DNA from: DATAQC01 sp038238185
Lineage (GTDB): Bacteria > Actinomycetota > Acidimicrobiia > Acidimicrobiales > AC-14
Length of the DNA stretch: 64,000 bases
Reading direction: 5' to 3'
Assembly: GCA_038238185.1 (NCBI GenBank)
Contig: JBBRXY010000007.1
Coordinates: forward strand, 1-64,000
This document shows positions 7,269 to 15,373 of this stretch, one piece after another. The translations under genes and the position numbers were made by a program. How positions within the stretch are numbered: position 1 is the stretch's first letter; every line of letters starts with the position of its first letter. The notes below the pieces were generated by a model. That model did no database searches. It saw nothing but the letters and a program-made list of their open reading frames with translations, and was not told the DNA's origin.

Positions 7269-9928
7269 TTGAGGCGCGCCGACTTCGCCGACACCTACGG
7301 CTTCCCGCTCGACCCTTTCCAGGTGCAGGCCCTCGACGCTCTCGATGCGGGGACGTCGGTCCTGGTGGCCGCGCCAACCGGATCGGGCAAGACGGTTGTG
7401 GCCGAGTATGCCGTGGCCAAGGCCCTGGCCGAGGGTGGCAAGGCCTTCTACACGACGCCCCTGAAGGCGCTGTCCAACCAGAAGTACGGCGACCTCCTCC
7501 GCCGCCACGGGGCCGCCCAGGTCGGCCTGCTCACGGGCGACAACGCCGTGAACGGTGATGCGCCCGTCGTGGTCATGACCACCGAGGTCCTGCGCAACAT
7601 GATCTATGCCGGGTCGTCGGCCCTCGACCGACTGCGCTACGTCGTGCTCGACGAGGTCCATTACCTGCAGAACGCCTACCGGGGCCCGGTCTGGGAAGAG
7701 GTGATCATCCACCTGCCGCCCGATGTGACCCTGGTGTGCCTGTCGGCCACCGTGTCCAACGCCGAGGAGTTTGCCGACTGGGTGGCCACCGTGCGGGGCG
7801 AGACGGCGGCGGTCATCGAGGAGCGGCGGCCGGTCGAGCTGATCCACCTCTACCTGGTCGGCGACCGTCAAGCCGAAGGGCTCCACCTCCTGCCCACCTT
7901 CGTGGAGGGCAAGCCCAATCCTGAGGCCGTCCGGCTCGATTCCCGCTCCGTCTCGGGTGGGCGCGACCACCAAGACCGGGGACCGCGCGATCGAGGTCGG
8001 CCCCGGGGCCGCTTGTACACGCCCCGCCGGGCCGAGGCCGTCGAGCGCCTCCACACCGAGTCCATGTTGCCGGCCATCTTCTTCATCTTCAGCCGGGCGG
8101 CGTGCGACGACGCCGTCCGCCAGTGCCTCGACTACGGCCTGCGCCTCACCACTCCCGACGAGCGCATCGCCATCCGGGCCATCGCCGAGACCAAGTCCGA
8201 GAGCCTCTCGGCCACCGACCTCGACGTGCTCGGCTACCGCAAATGGCTGGCTTGCCTCGAGTCGGGCCTGGCCGCCCATCACGCGGGTATGGTGCCTCCG
8301 TTCAAGGAGGCGGTGGAGGCCTGCTTCACGGCCGGGCTGGTCAAGGTGGTGTTCGCAACCGAGACCCTGGCCCTGGGCATCAACATGCCGGCGCGCTCGG
8401 TGGTGATCGAGAAGCTGTCCAAGTTCACCGGTGAGCGCCACGAGTTCCTCACTCCCGGTGAGTACACCCAGATCACCGGCCGGGCCGGACGGCGGGGGAT
8501 CGACCCCGTCGGCTACGCCACCGTGCTGTGGTCGCCGTTCGTGCCCTTCGAACAGGTGGCAGGCCTGGCCTCCACCCGCAGCTATGCCCTGTCGTCGTCG
8601 TTCCGCCCCACGTACAACATGGCCGCCAACCTCGTCCGCCGCTATCCGCCGGCCACGGCCCGACACCTGCTCAACCTCTCCTTCGCCCAGTACGGCGCCG
8701 ACCGCGACGTCGTGCGCCTCGAGGCTCAGGTAGCCAAGACGGTGACCCAGCTCGAGGTCGCGCGGGGGGCGGCGGCCTGTGAGCTGGGCGACGTCGACGA
8801 CTATCGCCGGCTCCTGCGTCGCCTCGACGACATGGGACCGGCCCCCGCGGTGGCCCGAGCCGAAGTCAGCGCCGCCCTGGGCCGCCTCCGACCGGGCGAC
8901 GTCGTCCACCTCACGGGCGGCAAGTCGGCCGGCCGGGTCGTAATCCTGTCGACGGGCCAGCGCCGCAGCGGCGACGTACGGGTAAGTGCGCTCACGGCCG
9001 ACCGCCGCCACCTGGCCCTGTCGCCCCGTGACTTTCCTGCGCCGCCACGCCCCGTCGGCCGGGTCGACCTGCCGTCGCCGTTCACGCCCCGCAACCCCGG
9101 CTTCCAGCGGGCGGTGGCCGAGTCGCTGGCCAAGGCGGTGCCCGCCTCGGATCCGCCGACCAGGCCGGCCTACCGCCTGGCCCGAAGCGGCAAGGCCGGC
9201 GCCCTGGCCCACGCCGCTGCGGCCGCCGAAGCTCATCCGGTGGCCGGCTGCCCCGACGCCCGGGCTCACCTGCGCGACGCCGACCGAGCCGACCGCCTCG
9301 AAAAGGACCGGCGCCGGCTCGAACGTCGTATCCAGGGCCGCACCGAGTCGTTGGCCCGCCAGTTCGACCGCGTCCTGCGGGTTCTGGGGGAGTGGGGGTA
9401 TGTCGACGGGTGGTCGCTCACCGAGCCCGGTTCCCAGCTCTCCCGCATCTGGCACGAATGCGATCTCCTGGTGGCGGAGGCCCTTCGCACCGGCGTGTTC
9501 GACGGTCTCGACGCCACGTCGGTGCCGCCCTGGCATCGGCGTTCACCTTCGAGGCGCGGTCGTCGGGACCTCGGCCCGAGCCGTGGTTCCCCTCGGCCCG
9601 GGTACGCCACCGCTGGTCCGATCTGTCCCGGCTGGCCAACGAGCTGAACCAGGCCGAGGACGAGGCCGGGCTCCCGCTGACCCGACAGCCCGATCCCGGG
9701 TTCTTCGCCGCCGCCTACGGCTGGGCGGCGGGCGAGGACCTGGGTGAGGTGATCGCCGACGAGGAGATCTCAGGTGGCGACTTCGTCCGCAACGTGAAGC
9801 AGCTCATCGACCTGCTCCGCCAGCTGGGCGACGTGGCCAACGAGGCGGCCACGGCCAAGGCGGCCCGCGACGCCGCCGACCGCCTGTTCCGGGGCGTGGT
9901 GGCGATCTCGTCGGTCGTCGGCACGTAG
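7269..9928 (+). CDS. helY: Ski2-like DEAD/DEAH RNA helicase HelY, frameshifted near the C-terminus
   Basis: The first frame (TTG 7269, about 752 residues) has Walker A APTGSGKT (residues 35-42), a DEVH box (VVLDEVHYLQ), SAT, and the QITGRAGRRG motif VI, as in actinobacterial HelY helicases of the Ski2/Mtr4 group. After GTG at 9522-9524 the frame reads unrelated sequence. The expected continuation AALASAFTFEARSSGPRPEP is present in the next frame from 9527 and runs to the stop at 9928, giving about 886 residues in all. One base, most simply a G after 9524, is missing. It could be an assembly error or a real mutation. Position downstream of tatC matches the conserved actinobacterial gene order. 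Confidence 0.88.
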
Positions 9929-10557
9929 TGCCCATCGCCAAGGGCGGGCCCTACGGCGCTCCGGGGCCGTTCCCGGGCGACGGGGTGGTAGTGGGCTCCG
10001 ACGCCGAAGCCCGCAAGGTGGTGGAGGCGGCCCGGCGAGAGCGTCGTCCACCGCCGGCCCTGGGCCTGGTCGGGGGCGACCTCTTCCGGACGCTCGGGGG
10101 GAGCGATTCGGCGAAACGCACCTCGGGCGGCGAGGCCCGGCTGCGGGCGGACGGCGGCGTCGTGTTCTCCGTCGACCTGGGAGAGGTCCTCATCGACGGT
10201 CGCCTGCACTTCTTCGTCGCCCATCTCGTGGCCCGCTCACGCCTATGGACCCGTGCGTTCGTGGCCATGAACGCCCAGTGGCTCGGGAATTGGAACCTGG
10301 GCCCGCGGGCGCACCCCGGCGACGGGCTCCTGGACACCTACGACGTCCACCTGAAGGCGTCGCAGCTCCTCCCGGTTCGGTCCCGGCTCCACCACGGGGC
10401 GCACCTGCCTCACCCCGGGATCAAGGAGCAGCGGACAAGCGCCGTCCAGGTCGAACTCGAGGACGACCTCGCTGTCGAGGCCGACGGACAGTCGATCGGC
10501 CGGGGCCGACGCCTGGCCGTCCGGGTCGAACCGGACGCCCTGACCGTGGTGGTGTGA
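9928..10557 (+). CDS. Protein resembling the C-terminal domain of DAGK/YegS lipid kinases
   Basis: 209 residues, starting GTG at the last base of the helY stop codon. The second half (VQVELEDDLAVEADGQSIG, then RLAVRVEPDALTVVV) follows the pattern of the beta-sandwich C-terminal domain of diacylglycerol kinase-like proteins, which ends in a DGE/PxAL-type strand. The N-terminal ATP-binding domain with its GGDGT motif is not seen, so catalytic activity is not expected from this gene alone. It may bind lipids or partner with another protein. Function is inferred weakly; coupling to helY is clear from the overlap. Confidence 0.6.
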   Translation: MPIAKGGPYGAPGPFPGDGVVVGSDAEARKVVEAARRERRPPPALGLVGGDLFRTLGGSDSAKRTSGGEARLRADGGVVFSVDLGEVLIDGRLHFFVAHLVARSRLWTRAFVAMNAQWLGNWNLGPRAHPGDGLLDTYDVHLKASQLLPVRSRLHHGAHLPHPGIKEQRTSAVQVELEDDLAVEADGQSIGRGRRLAVRVEPDALTVVV

Positions 10558-10617
10558 CGGCCTGGAGCGACATCGTTTGTACCACGGGTGTGCGGAGCGT
10601 CCTGCACCGAGGCTGGG

Positions 10618-11343
10618 TCAACGGTCCCAGCTCACCGCCTCAGGAGGTGTCGACATCGGGGAGTGCAGCTCGGTGATCGCCGCATCGAGCTCGGCCTTGA
10701 CGCCGTCGAGCGCCATGATGCTGAACACGCCCTGGCCCTGGCGGACGAGGTCGACGAGCTCCCCGGAGTCGCGGGCCAGGAGCACCGAATCGGCACCGTT
10801 GAGCACGAGACTGGCCGAGGCGATATCGGCACCCAGGTGATCACGGAGGTACTCGATGGCCCGGCGGGCCTTCGTCAGGGCCATGCCGGCATCGAGCAGG
10901 CTCTTGATGACCCTCAGCTCCACGAGGTCCTGGTAGGAGTACTGGCGCTGGGTGCCACTCCCCCGGGCGTCGGCGATGGAGGGGCGGATGAGATCGGTAC
11001 GGGCCCAGTAGTCGAGTTGGCGATAGGTGATCCCGACAATGGAACACGCCTGGGCAAGGCGATAGCCCGTCAGGCCCGGACGAGCGATCCCCGGGGTCGT
11101 TGCTTGCTCTCGGCGCCGACCCCGCCACCTCGCCGGAATGCCCTCGGAGATCGCCACCTCGAGCTGCTGGACAACGTAGATCGGTTGCTTCCCGTTTTCG
11201 ATCACGTACAGCTCGGCAACGAGCTCCCGACGGCGGGGATGGTCCCTTGGATAGAGCCGCACAATCATGCGCAGCAGAAAACCCGGCGCGAGGCCGAAGA
11301 CGGCAAGCCCAAGAAGCCAGGCCGCCAGGAGTGTCGTCTTCAT
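10618..11343 (-). CDS. Membrane domain fused to a MerR-type regulator
   Basis: 241 residues. Residues about 3-25 are a hydrophobic helix (LLAAWLLGLAVFGLAPGFLL), then MIVRLYPRDHPRRRELVAEL, a small cytoplasmic segment seen in actinobacterial proteins encoded beside PadR genes. From residue about 90 a MerR-type winged helix follows (GITYRQLDYWARTDLI, then GTQRQYSYQDLVELRVIKSL) with a C-terminal helical part, resembling the FtsR-like group. The two parts are one uninterrupted frame. The ATG at 11343 overlaps the PadR stop (ATGA), so it is translationally coupled. A membrane-tethered transcription factor is the natural reading, but fusion by deletion between two neighbouring genes is equally possible. 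Confidence 0.75.
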   Translation of the reverse strand: MKTTLLAAWLLGLAVFGLAPGFLLRMIVRLYPRDHPRRRELVAELYVIENGKQPIYVVQQLEVAISEGIPARWRGRRREQATTPGIARPGLTGYRLAQACSIVGITYRQLDYWARTDLIRPSIADARGSGTQRQYSYQDLVELRVIKSLLDAGMALTKARRAIEYLRDHLGADIASASLVLNGADSVLLARDSGELVDLVRQGQGVFSIMALDGVKAELDAAITELHSPMSTPPEAVSWDR

Positions 11344-11657
11344 CTCAACCCCTTCGCCCACGAGACCAGTGGGGTGAAACGGACATCAGTTTGGGCGTCA
11401 GCGATAATTGCGCCAAGCTCCTGGCGCCCCTTGTCGGTAAGTTCGTAGTAGCGGCGCGGTGGCCGCCGCCCCTCCATCTCGGCTGGATCCTCCCAGCCGT
11501 CTTCCACCCAGCCTTCAGCGAGCATCCGCTGCAGAAGCGGATACAGAACGCCGCTCCGGATTCCGGCGCTCTTCATCAGGCCGTATCCCCAGTGGCGGCC
11601 GAGGGGATCATTCATCAGAACCAGCGCCAACTGCACGAGGCTGTGGGTCTTGCGCAC
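11340..11657 (-). CDS. PadR-family transcriptional regulator
   Basis: 105 residues, the short PadR type. The winged helix has the expected landmarks: GYGLMKSAGIRSGVLYPLLQ, the helix that reads DNA, then EDPAEMEGRRPPRRYYELTD, the wing, and TDKGRQELG leading to the dimerisation helix. PadR proteins usually repress their own gene and a neighbouring membrane or transporter gene. Here the overlapping downstream gene begins with a membrane helix. The start is GTG at 11657, with a possible -10 box so close that the mRNA may be leaderless. Confidence 0.88.
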   Translation of the reverse strand: MRKTHSLVQLALVLMNDPLGRHWGYGLMKSAGIRSGVLYPLLQRMLAEGWVEDGWEDPAEMEGRRPPRRYYELTDKGRQELGAIIADAQTDVRFTPLVSWAKGLR

Positions 11658-11663
11658 AGTCGT

Positions 11664-11692
11664 AGTCTACATACATCGCAACCGAAAGAAGT
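11664..11692 (-). promoter_or_regulatory. Candidate leaderless promoter of padR
   Basis: On the minus strand TAGACT (11669-11664) lies six bases before the GTG start of padR, which is the spacing of a -10 box for transcription starting at the start codon. The surrounding GATGTATGTAGACTAC is AT-rich with repeated TGTA/TACA steps of the kind PadR proteins bind. The -35 side is weak (ACTTCT at 11692-11687). Confidence 0.35.
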
Positions 11693-11796
11693 CGGTTCTC
11701 TCCTGGTGGATCAGTCCTTGCGGTAGCGAATACATGTTCGTATATTAGGGGGCATCAGGAGATCAGATCTCCCCCCGGTCATGCCCACGTCGTTGG

Positions 11797-12954
11797 GTGC
11801 AGCACATGTCAGTCGGAACCGCAGTGGTGGACGATTTCGTCGCCGCCGTCGACAGGTTGATCCAAGCCGATCCCATCGCCTTCGCCGATGGCGAGGCCAT
11901 GGTCGGCCTTGAGCGTCAACTGGAACGGGTGACTGCCGCCACGACGCGGGCCACCGCGGCCTTCGACGCGTCGAGGGCGTGGGAGCCCGACGGGGCCCGC
12001 TCGGCGGCGTCGTGGCTGGCCACGAGCTGTCGCATGCCCCTGCCCACGGCCCGGCGCCGGGTGCGCCTGGGCCGGGCTCTCCGCCACCTGCCCATCACCG
12101 AGTCGGCGTGGCTGGCCGGCGACATCGGCGAGGCGCAGGTGGGCTGGGTGGAACGGGTGCGCACCCCGGGCACCCAAGAGGCCTTGGCCCGCGACGAGGC
12201 GATGCTCGTCGACGAGGCCATGCGGCTGCGCTTCCACGTCTTCGCCCAGGTGGTTCGCTACTGGGCCCTGCGGGCCGATCCCGACGGCGGCGAGGACCAC
12301 GCCCGGCGCCAGCGCGACGGACGGCGCCTGCACCTGTCCAAGGGCTTCGAGGGCATGTGGTTCGCCGACGGGGTGGGCGATCCCGTCAGTGGCTCGATGG
12401 TGGCCAACGAGCTCAAGCGCCTGGAGACCCATTTCTTCGAGGCGGACTGGGCCGAGGCCAAAGCACGCGTGGGTGACGGTGTGCGGGCGAGCGACCTGGC
12501 CCGGACCCCCGCCCAGCGGCGATGGGATGCGCTGGTGGAGATGGCGACGCGCTCGGCGAGTACCGCACCGGGCTCCCGGCGACCGGAGCCGCTGCTGAGC
12601 GTGTTCGTCGGCTACGAGACCTTCGCCGGCCTGCTGTGCGAGCTGGCCGACGGCACCGTGGTCAGCCCCGGCAGCCTCAAGCCCTGGCTCGACGACGCCT
12701 GGATCGAACGGGTGGTGTTCGACGGGCCCCGCCGGGTCATCGACGTGGGCGTGGAGCAACGATTGTTCAGAGGTGGGACTCGCAGGGCGGTGCTGCTACG
12801 GGATCGTGAGTGTTGCCACCCGTATTGCGACCTGCCGGCTGCCGATTGCCAGATCGATCACGTGCAGCCCTGGACCGACGGTGGTCCCACCGTCCAGGCC
12901 AATGGCCAACTCGCCTGTGGGTTCCACAATAGGGCCCGGCAACGAGGTCCATGA
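11797..12954 (+). CDS. DUF222 / HNH endonuclease (13E12 family)
   Basis: 385 residues. The N-terminal two thirds is DUF222 (ARSAASWLATSCRMPLPTAR, RRVRLGRALRHLPITESAWL, DGRRLHLSKGFEGMWFADGV). The C-terminal part is an HNH nuclease with a CxxxxC pair and catalytic histidine: RDRECCHPYCDLPAADCQID, HVQPWTDGG, then NGQLACGFHN. The family is common and multicopy in actinobacteria; its biological role is unclear. The protein stops soon after the HNH core, slightly shorter than many members. Start is GTG 11797 or ATG 11806. It is divergent from padR. Confidence 0.85.
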   Translation: MQHMSVGTAVVDDFVAAVDRLIQADPIAFADGEAMVGLERQLERVTAATTRATAAFDASRAWEPDGARSAASWLATSCRMPLPTARRRVRLGRALRHLPITESAWLAGDIGEAQVGWVERVRTPGTQEALARDEAMLVDEAMRLRFHVFAQVVRYWALRADPDGGEDHARRQRDGRRLHLSKGFEGMWFADGVGDPVSGSMVANELKRLETHFFEADWAEAKARVGDGVRASDLARTPAQRRWDALVEMATRSASTAPGSRRPEPLLSVFVGYETFAGLLCELADGTVVSPGSLKPWLDDAWIERVVFDGPRRVIDVGVEQRLFRGGTRRAVLLRDRECCHPYCDLPAADCQIDHVQPWTDGGPTVQANGQLACGFHNRARQRGP

Positions 12955-13068
12955 AATGACGGGAGGCTGACAATTCTTCTTTGGCCGCACGCGCGATCCC
13001 GATGGCTGGATAGCTACCTGTCTGAGCGCGGGCGACCAGCCGTGCGACTCGAGTCGAGCACGCTCCCG

Positions 13069-13824
13069 TTAGCTGACGGCGGCGTAGGGGTCGCCGCTCA
13101 CCGGGCGCTCGAGGTCTTCTTCGGGGGTGCCGAAGACGACCCGATAGATGAGGGCGCCGAGCACGGCGCCGGCGATGGGCGCCACCCAGAACAGCCAGAG
13201 CTGGGGCACGTAGTCGCCTCGGGCGAAGATCGCCTGCGAGGTGGACCGGGCCGGGTTGACCGAGGTGTTGGTGACCGGGATCGAGATGAGGTGGATCAGG
13301 GTGAGGGCCAGGCCGATGGCCACCGGAGCGGTGCCGTTCGGGGCGCCCTTGCGGGTGGCGCCCATGATCACGACCAGGAAGATGGCCGTCATCACGATCT
13401 CGCACACGGCACAGGCCAGGAGGCTGTAGCCGCCTGGGGACTGGGCGCCGTACCCGTTGGCGGCAAATCCGGAGCCGGTGATGGAGAAGCCCTTCACCCC
13501 GGAGGCGATCACCGCCAGCACGCCGGCGGCCCCCAGGGCGCCGAGGAGCTGGGCGACGATGTAGCCGGCGGCGTCGCGCACCTCGAAACGCCGGCCGACG
13601 ACGAGGCCCAGCGTGATGGCGGGGTTGAAATGGCCGCCGGAGATGTGGCCAAAGGCGTAGGCCCCGGTGAGCACGGTGAGGCCGAAGGCGAAGCTCACCC
13701 CGACCAGGCCGATCCCCTGGTTCGTGCCCGGCATGAACTTGGCCGCCAGCACCGCTGCCCCGCAGCCCCCGAGTACCAACCAGAACGTGCCGAGGAACTC
13801 GGCACCGAGCTTGCGACTGTTCAT
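13069..13824 (-). CDS. Aquaporin (MIP family), AqpZ-like
   Basis: 251 residues, six membrane helices and the two half-helix pore loops: HFNPAITLG (NPA at 67-69) and NTSVNPARS near residue 190, whose Arg is part of the selectivity filter. The conserved N-terminal glutamate helix (GAEFLGTFWLVLGGCGAAVL) is present. The small residues and histidine-type filter around LIHLISIPVTNTSVNPAR fit a water channel (AqpZ type) more than a glycerol facilitator. It is transcribed away from the CsbD gene, with 132 bp between their starts. Confidence 0.9.
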   Translation of the reverse strand: MNSRKLGAEFLGTFWLVLGGCGAAVLAAKFMPGTNQGIGLVGVSFAFGLTVLTGAYAFGHISGGHFNPAITLGLVVGRRFEVRDAAGYIVAQLLGALGAAGVLAVIASGVKGFSITGSGFAANGYGAQSPGGYSLLACAVCEIVMTAIFLVVIMGATRKGAPNGTAPVAIGLALTLIHLISIPVTNTSVNPARSTSQAIFARGDYVPQLWLFWVAPIAGAVLGALIYRVVFGTPEEDLERPVSGDPYAAVS

Positions 13825-13956
13825 GTCCTCCTGTTCACCAACGTCCGCAACTGTGTCGAGCAGTCGGGTGACTGTAGCAACGGGGCGTCACGCGAGGTTG
13901 GATAAGGCGGGTGTGGGGAAGGATCACCGGAGACAATCACCGACGAAGGAGCTTTC

Positions 13957-14115
13957 ATGGGTGGAGAGATCGACGAGACCAAGGGTCGCGTCAAAGAAGC
14001 GGCCGGGGACCTCACCGACAACGACGACCTGAAGCGCGAGGGCAAGGTCGACAAGGCCACCGGCTCGGTGAAGGACGCCGTGGACAAGATCGCCGACAAG
14101 TTCAAGGGCTCCTGA
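13957..14115 (+). CDS. CsbD-family stress protein
   Basis: 52 residues, starting ATG 13957 after an AAGGAG ribosome site. The sequence (ETKGRVKEAAGDLTDNDDLK, then EGKVDKATGSVKDAVDKIAD) is the CsbD pattern: a small, hydrophilic, lysine- and aspartate-rich helical protein. In Bacillus csbD belongs to the general stress regulon; its biochemical role is unknown. It stands alone between the aquaporin gene, transcribed away from it, and the M20 amidohydrolase. Confidence 0.88.
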   Translation: MGGEIDETKGRVKEAAGDLTDNDDLKREGKVDKATGSVKDAVDKIADKFKGS

Positions 14116-14169
14116 GCCCGATACCCCGCGGCAAATGAGCGAGCCGAGCTACCCCGGTAGGCTCGGCTC

Positions 14170-15363
14170 GTGGCCGACCTCGACGTGGAGTCCGCCAAGG
14201 CCCGGGTGATCGACGAGGTCGACCGGCGGGCTGACCTGCTGCTCGAGGTCTCCCACCAGGTGCACGCGCGGCCCGAGTTGCTCTTCGAGGAGCACCAGGC
14301 TGCCGAGTTGGTGGCGACGACGCTCGACGACGCCGGCCTGACGGTCGAGCGGGGTGCGTTCGGCTTACCGACCGCCGTGGCCGCCGAGGCTGGTCGGGCC
14401 CACGGCGAGGTCCCGGCGGTGGCCGTCCTGTGCGAGTACGACGCCCTTCCTCGCATCGGCCACGCCTGCGGCCACAACATCATCGCCGCGGCCGGGCTCG
14501 GGGCCGGGATCGCCGCTTCTACGGTGGCGGCCCAGGCTGGTGGCCGCCTGGTCGTGCTGGGCACCCCGGCCGAGGAGGGCGGCGGCGGCAAGGTCCTCAT
14601 GGGCGATCGAGGGGCCTTCGAAGGCGTGGGGGCGGCGATGATGGTGCATCCCGCCGGCCTCGACCTCACCGAGCCCGAAGCCATCGCCATCGCCAGCTTC
14701 AAGGTCACGTACGGGGGCCGGGGGGCACATGCCGCCGCCTTCCCCGAGCGGGGCCGCAACGCCCTGGATGCCGCCGTCCTGGGCTACAACGCCGTCGCCG
14801 CCCTGCGCCAGCACATGGGCGCCTCGGAGCGGGTGCACGGGGTGTTCCTCGAGGCGGGGGAGAAGCCCAACATCGTCCCCGACCGCGCCGTGGCCGAGTG
14901 GTACGTCCGGTCGGCCACCCTGGCCAGCCTCCAGCCCCTCAAGGAGCGGGTTCTGGCCTGCCTGGAGGCGGGCGCCTCCGCGGCCGGTTGCTCGATGGAA
15001 TGGGAGCTGACGGCGCCCGAGTACAGCGACCTGCGCTCGAACGGGCCCCTCGTCGACCTGTACCGGCGCAACAGTGCCGTTCTGGGCCGCCCGGTCGCCG
15101 ATCCCGGCCCCGGGCGCCGGGTGACGGCCAGCACCGACATGGGAAACGTCAGCTACCTGGTCCCGTCGATCCACCCCATGGTGGCCGTGTCGCCTCCCGA
15201 GGTCTCGCTGCATTCGGCCGATTTCGCCCGGTGGGCGGGCGGACCGGAGGGGGACCGGGCCGTGCTCGACGGGGCCAAGGCCATGGCTATGACCGTCGTC
15301 GATCTCTGGCTCAGGCCCGGCGCCCTGGGTGAGGTCCGCGCCGCGTTCGACCCGGCCCCCTAG
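14170..15363 (+). CDS. M20-family amidohydrolase/carboxypeptidase
   Basis: 397 residues, GTG start. It follows the AbgB/HipO-like branch of M20: VHARPELLFEEHQAAELV at residues 33-50, EYDALPRIGHACGHN with metal-binding histidines near residue 100, the TPAEEGGGGK motif with the catalytic glutamate pair, and a dimerisation lid (GGRGAHAAAFPERGRNALDA). Such enzymes remove an N-acyl or aminobenzoyl group from amino acids or cleave dipeptides. The substrate is unknown. It is followed 10 bp later by the ThyX-like gene. Confidence 0.87.
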   Translation: MADLDVESAKARVIDEVDRRADLLLEVSHQVHARPELLFEEHQAAELVATTLDDAGLTVERGAFGLPTAVAAEAGRAHGEVPAVAVLCEYDALPRIGHACGHNIIAAAGLGAGIAASTVAAQAGGRLVVLGTPAEEGGGGKVLMGDRGAFEGVGAAMMVHPAGLDLTEPEAIAIASFKVTYGGRGAHAAAFPERGRNALDAAVLGYNAVAALRQHMGASERVHGVFLEAGEKPNIVPDRAVAEWYVRSATLASLQPLKERVLACLEAGASAAGCSMEWELTAPEYSDLRSNGPLVDLYRRNSAVLGRPVADPGPGRRVTASTDMGNVSYLVPSIHPMVAVSPPEVSLHSADFARWAGGPEGDRAVLDGAKAMAMTVVDLWLRPGALGEVRAAFDPAP

Positions 15364-15373
15364 TCTCCCGGCC

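Noticed and set aside
7158..9536. Long open frame of 792 codons on the minus strand
   Set aside because: Antisense to helY, whose helicase motifs are clear; the minus-strand protein has no recognisable domain and reflects high GC.
13042..13905. Plus-strand open frame of 287 codons
   Set aside because: Antisense to the aquaporin gene, which has both NPA motifs.
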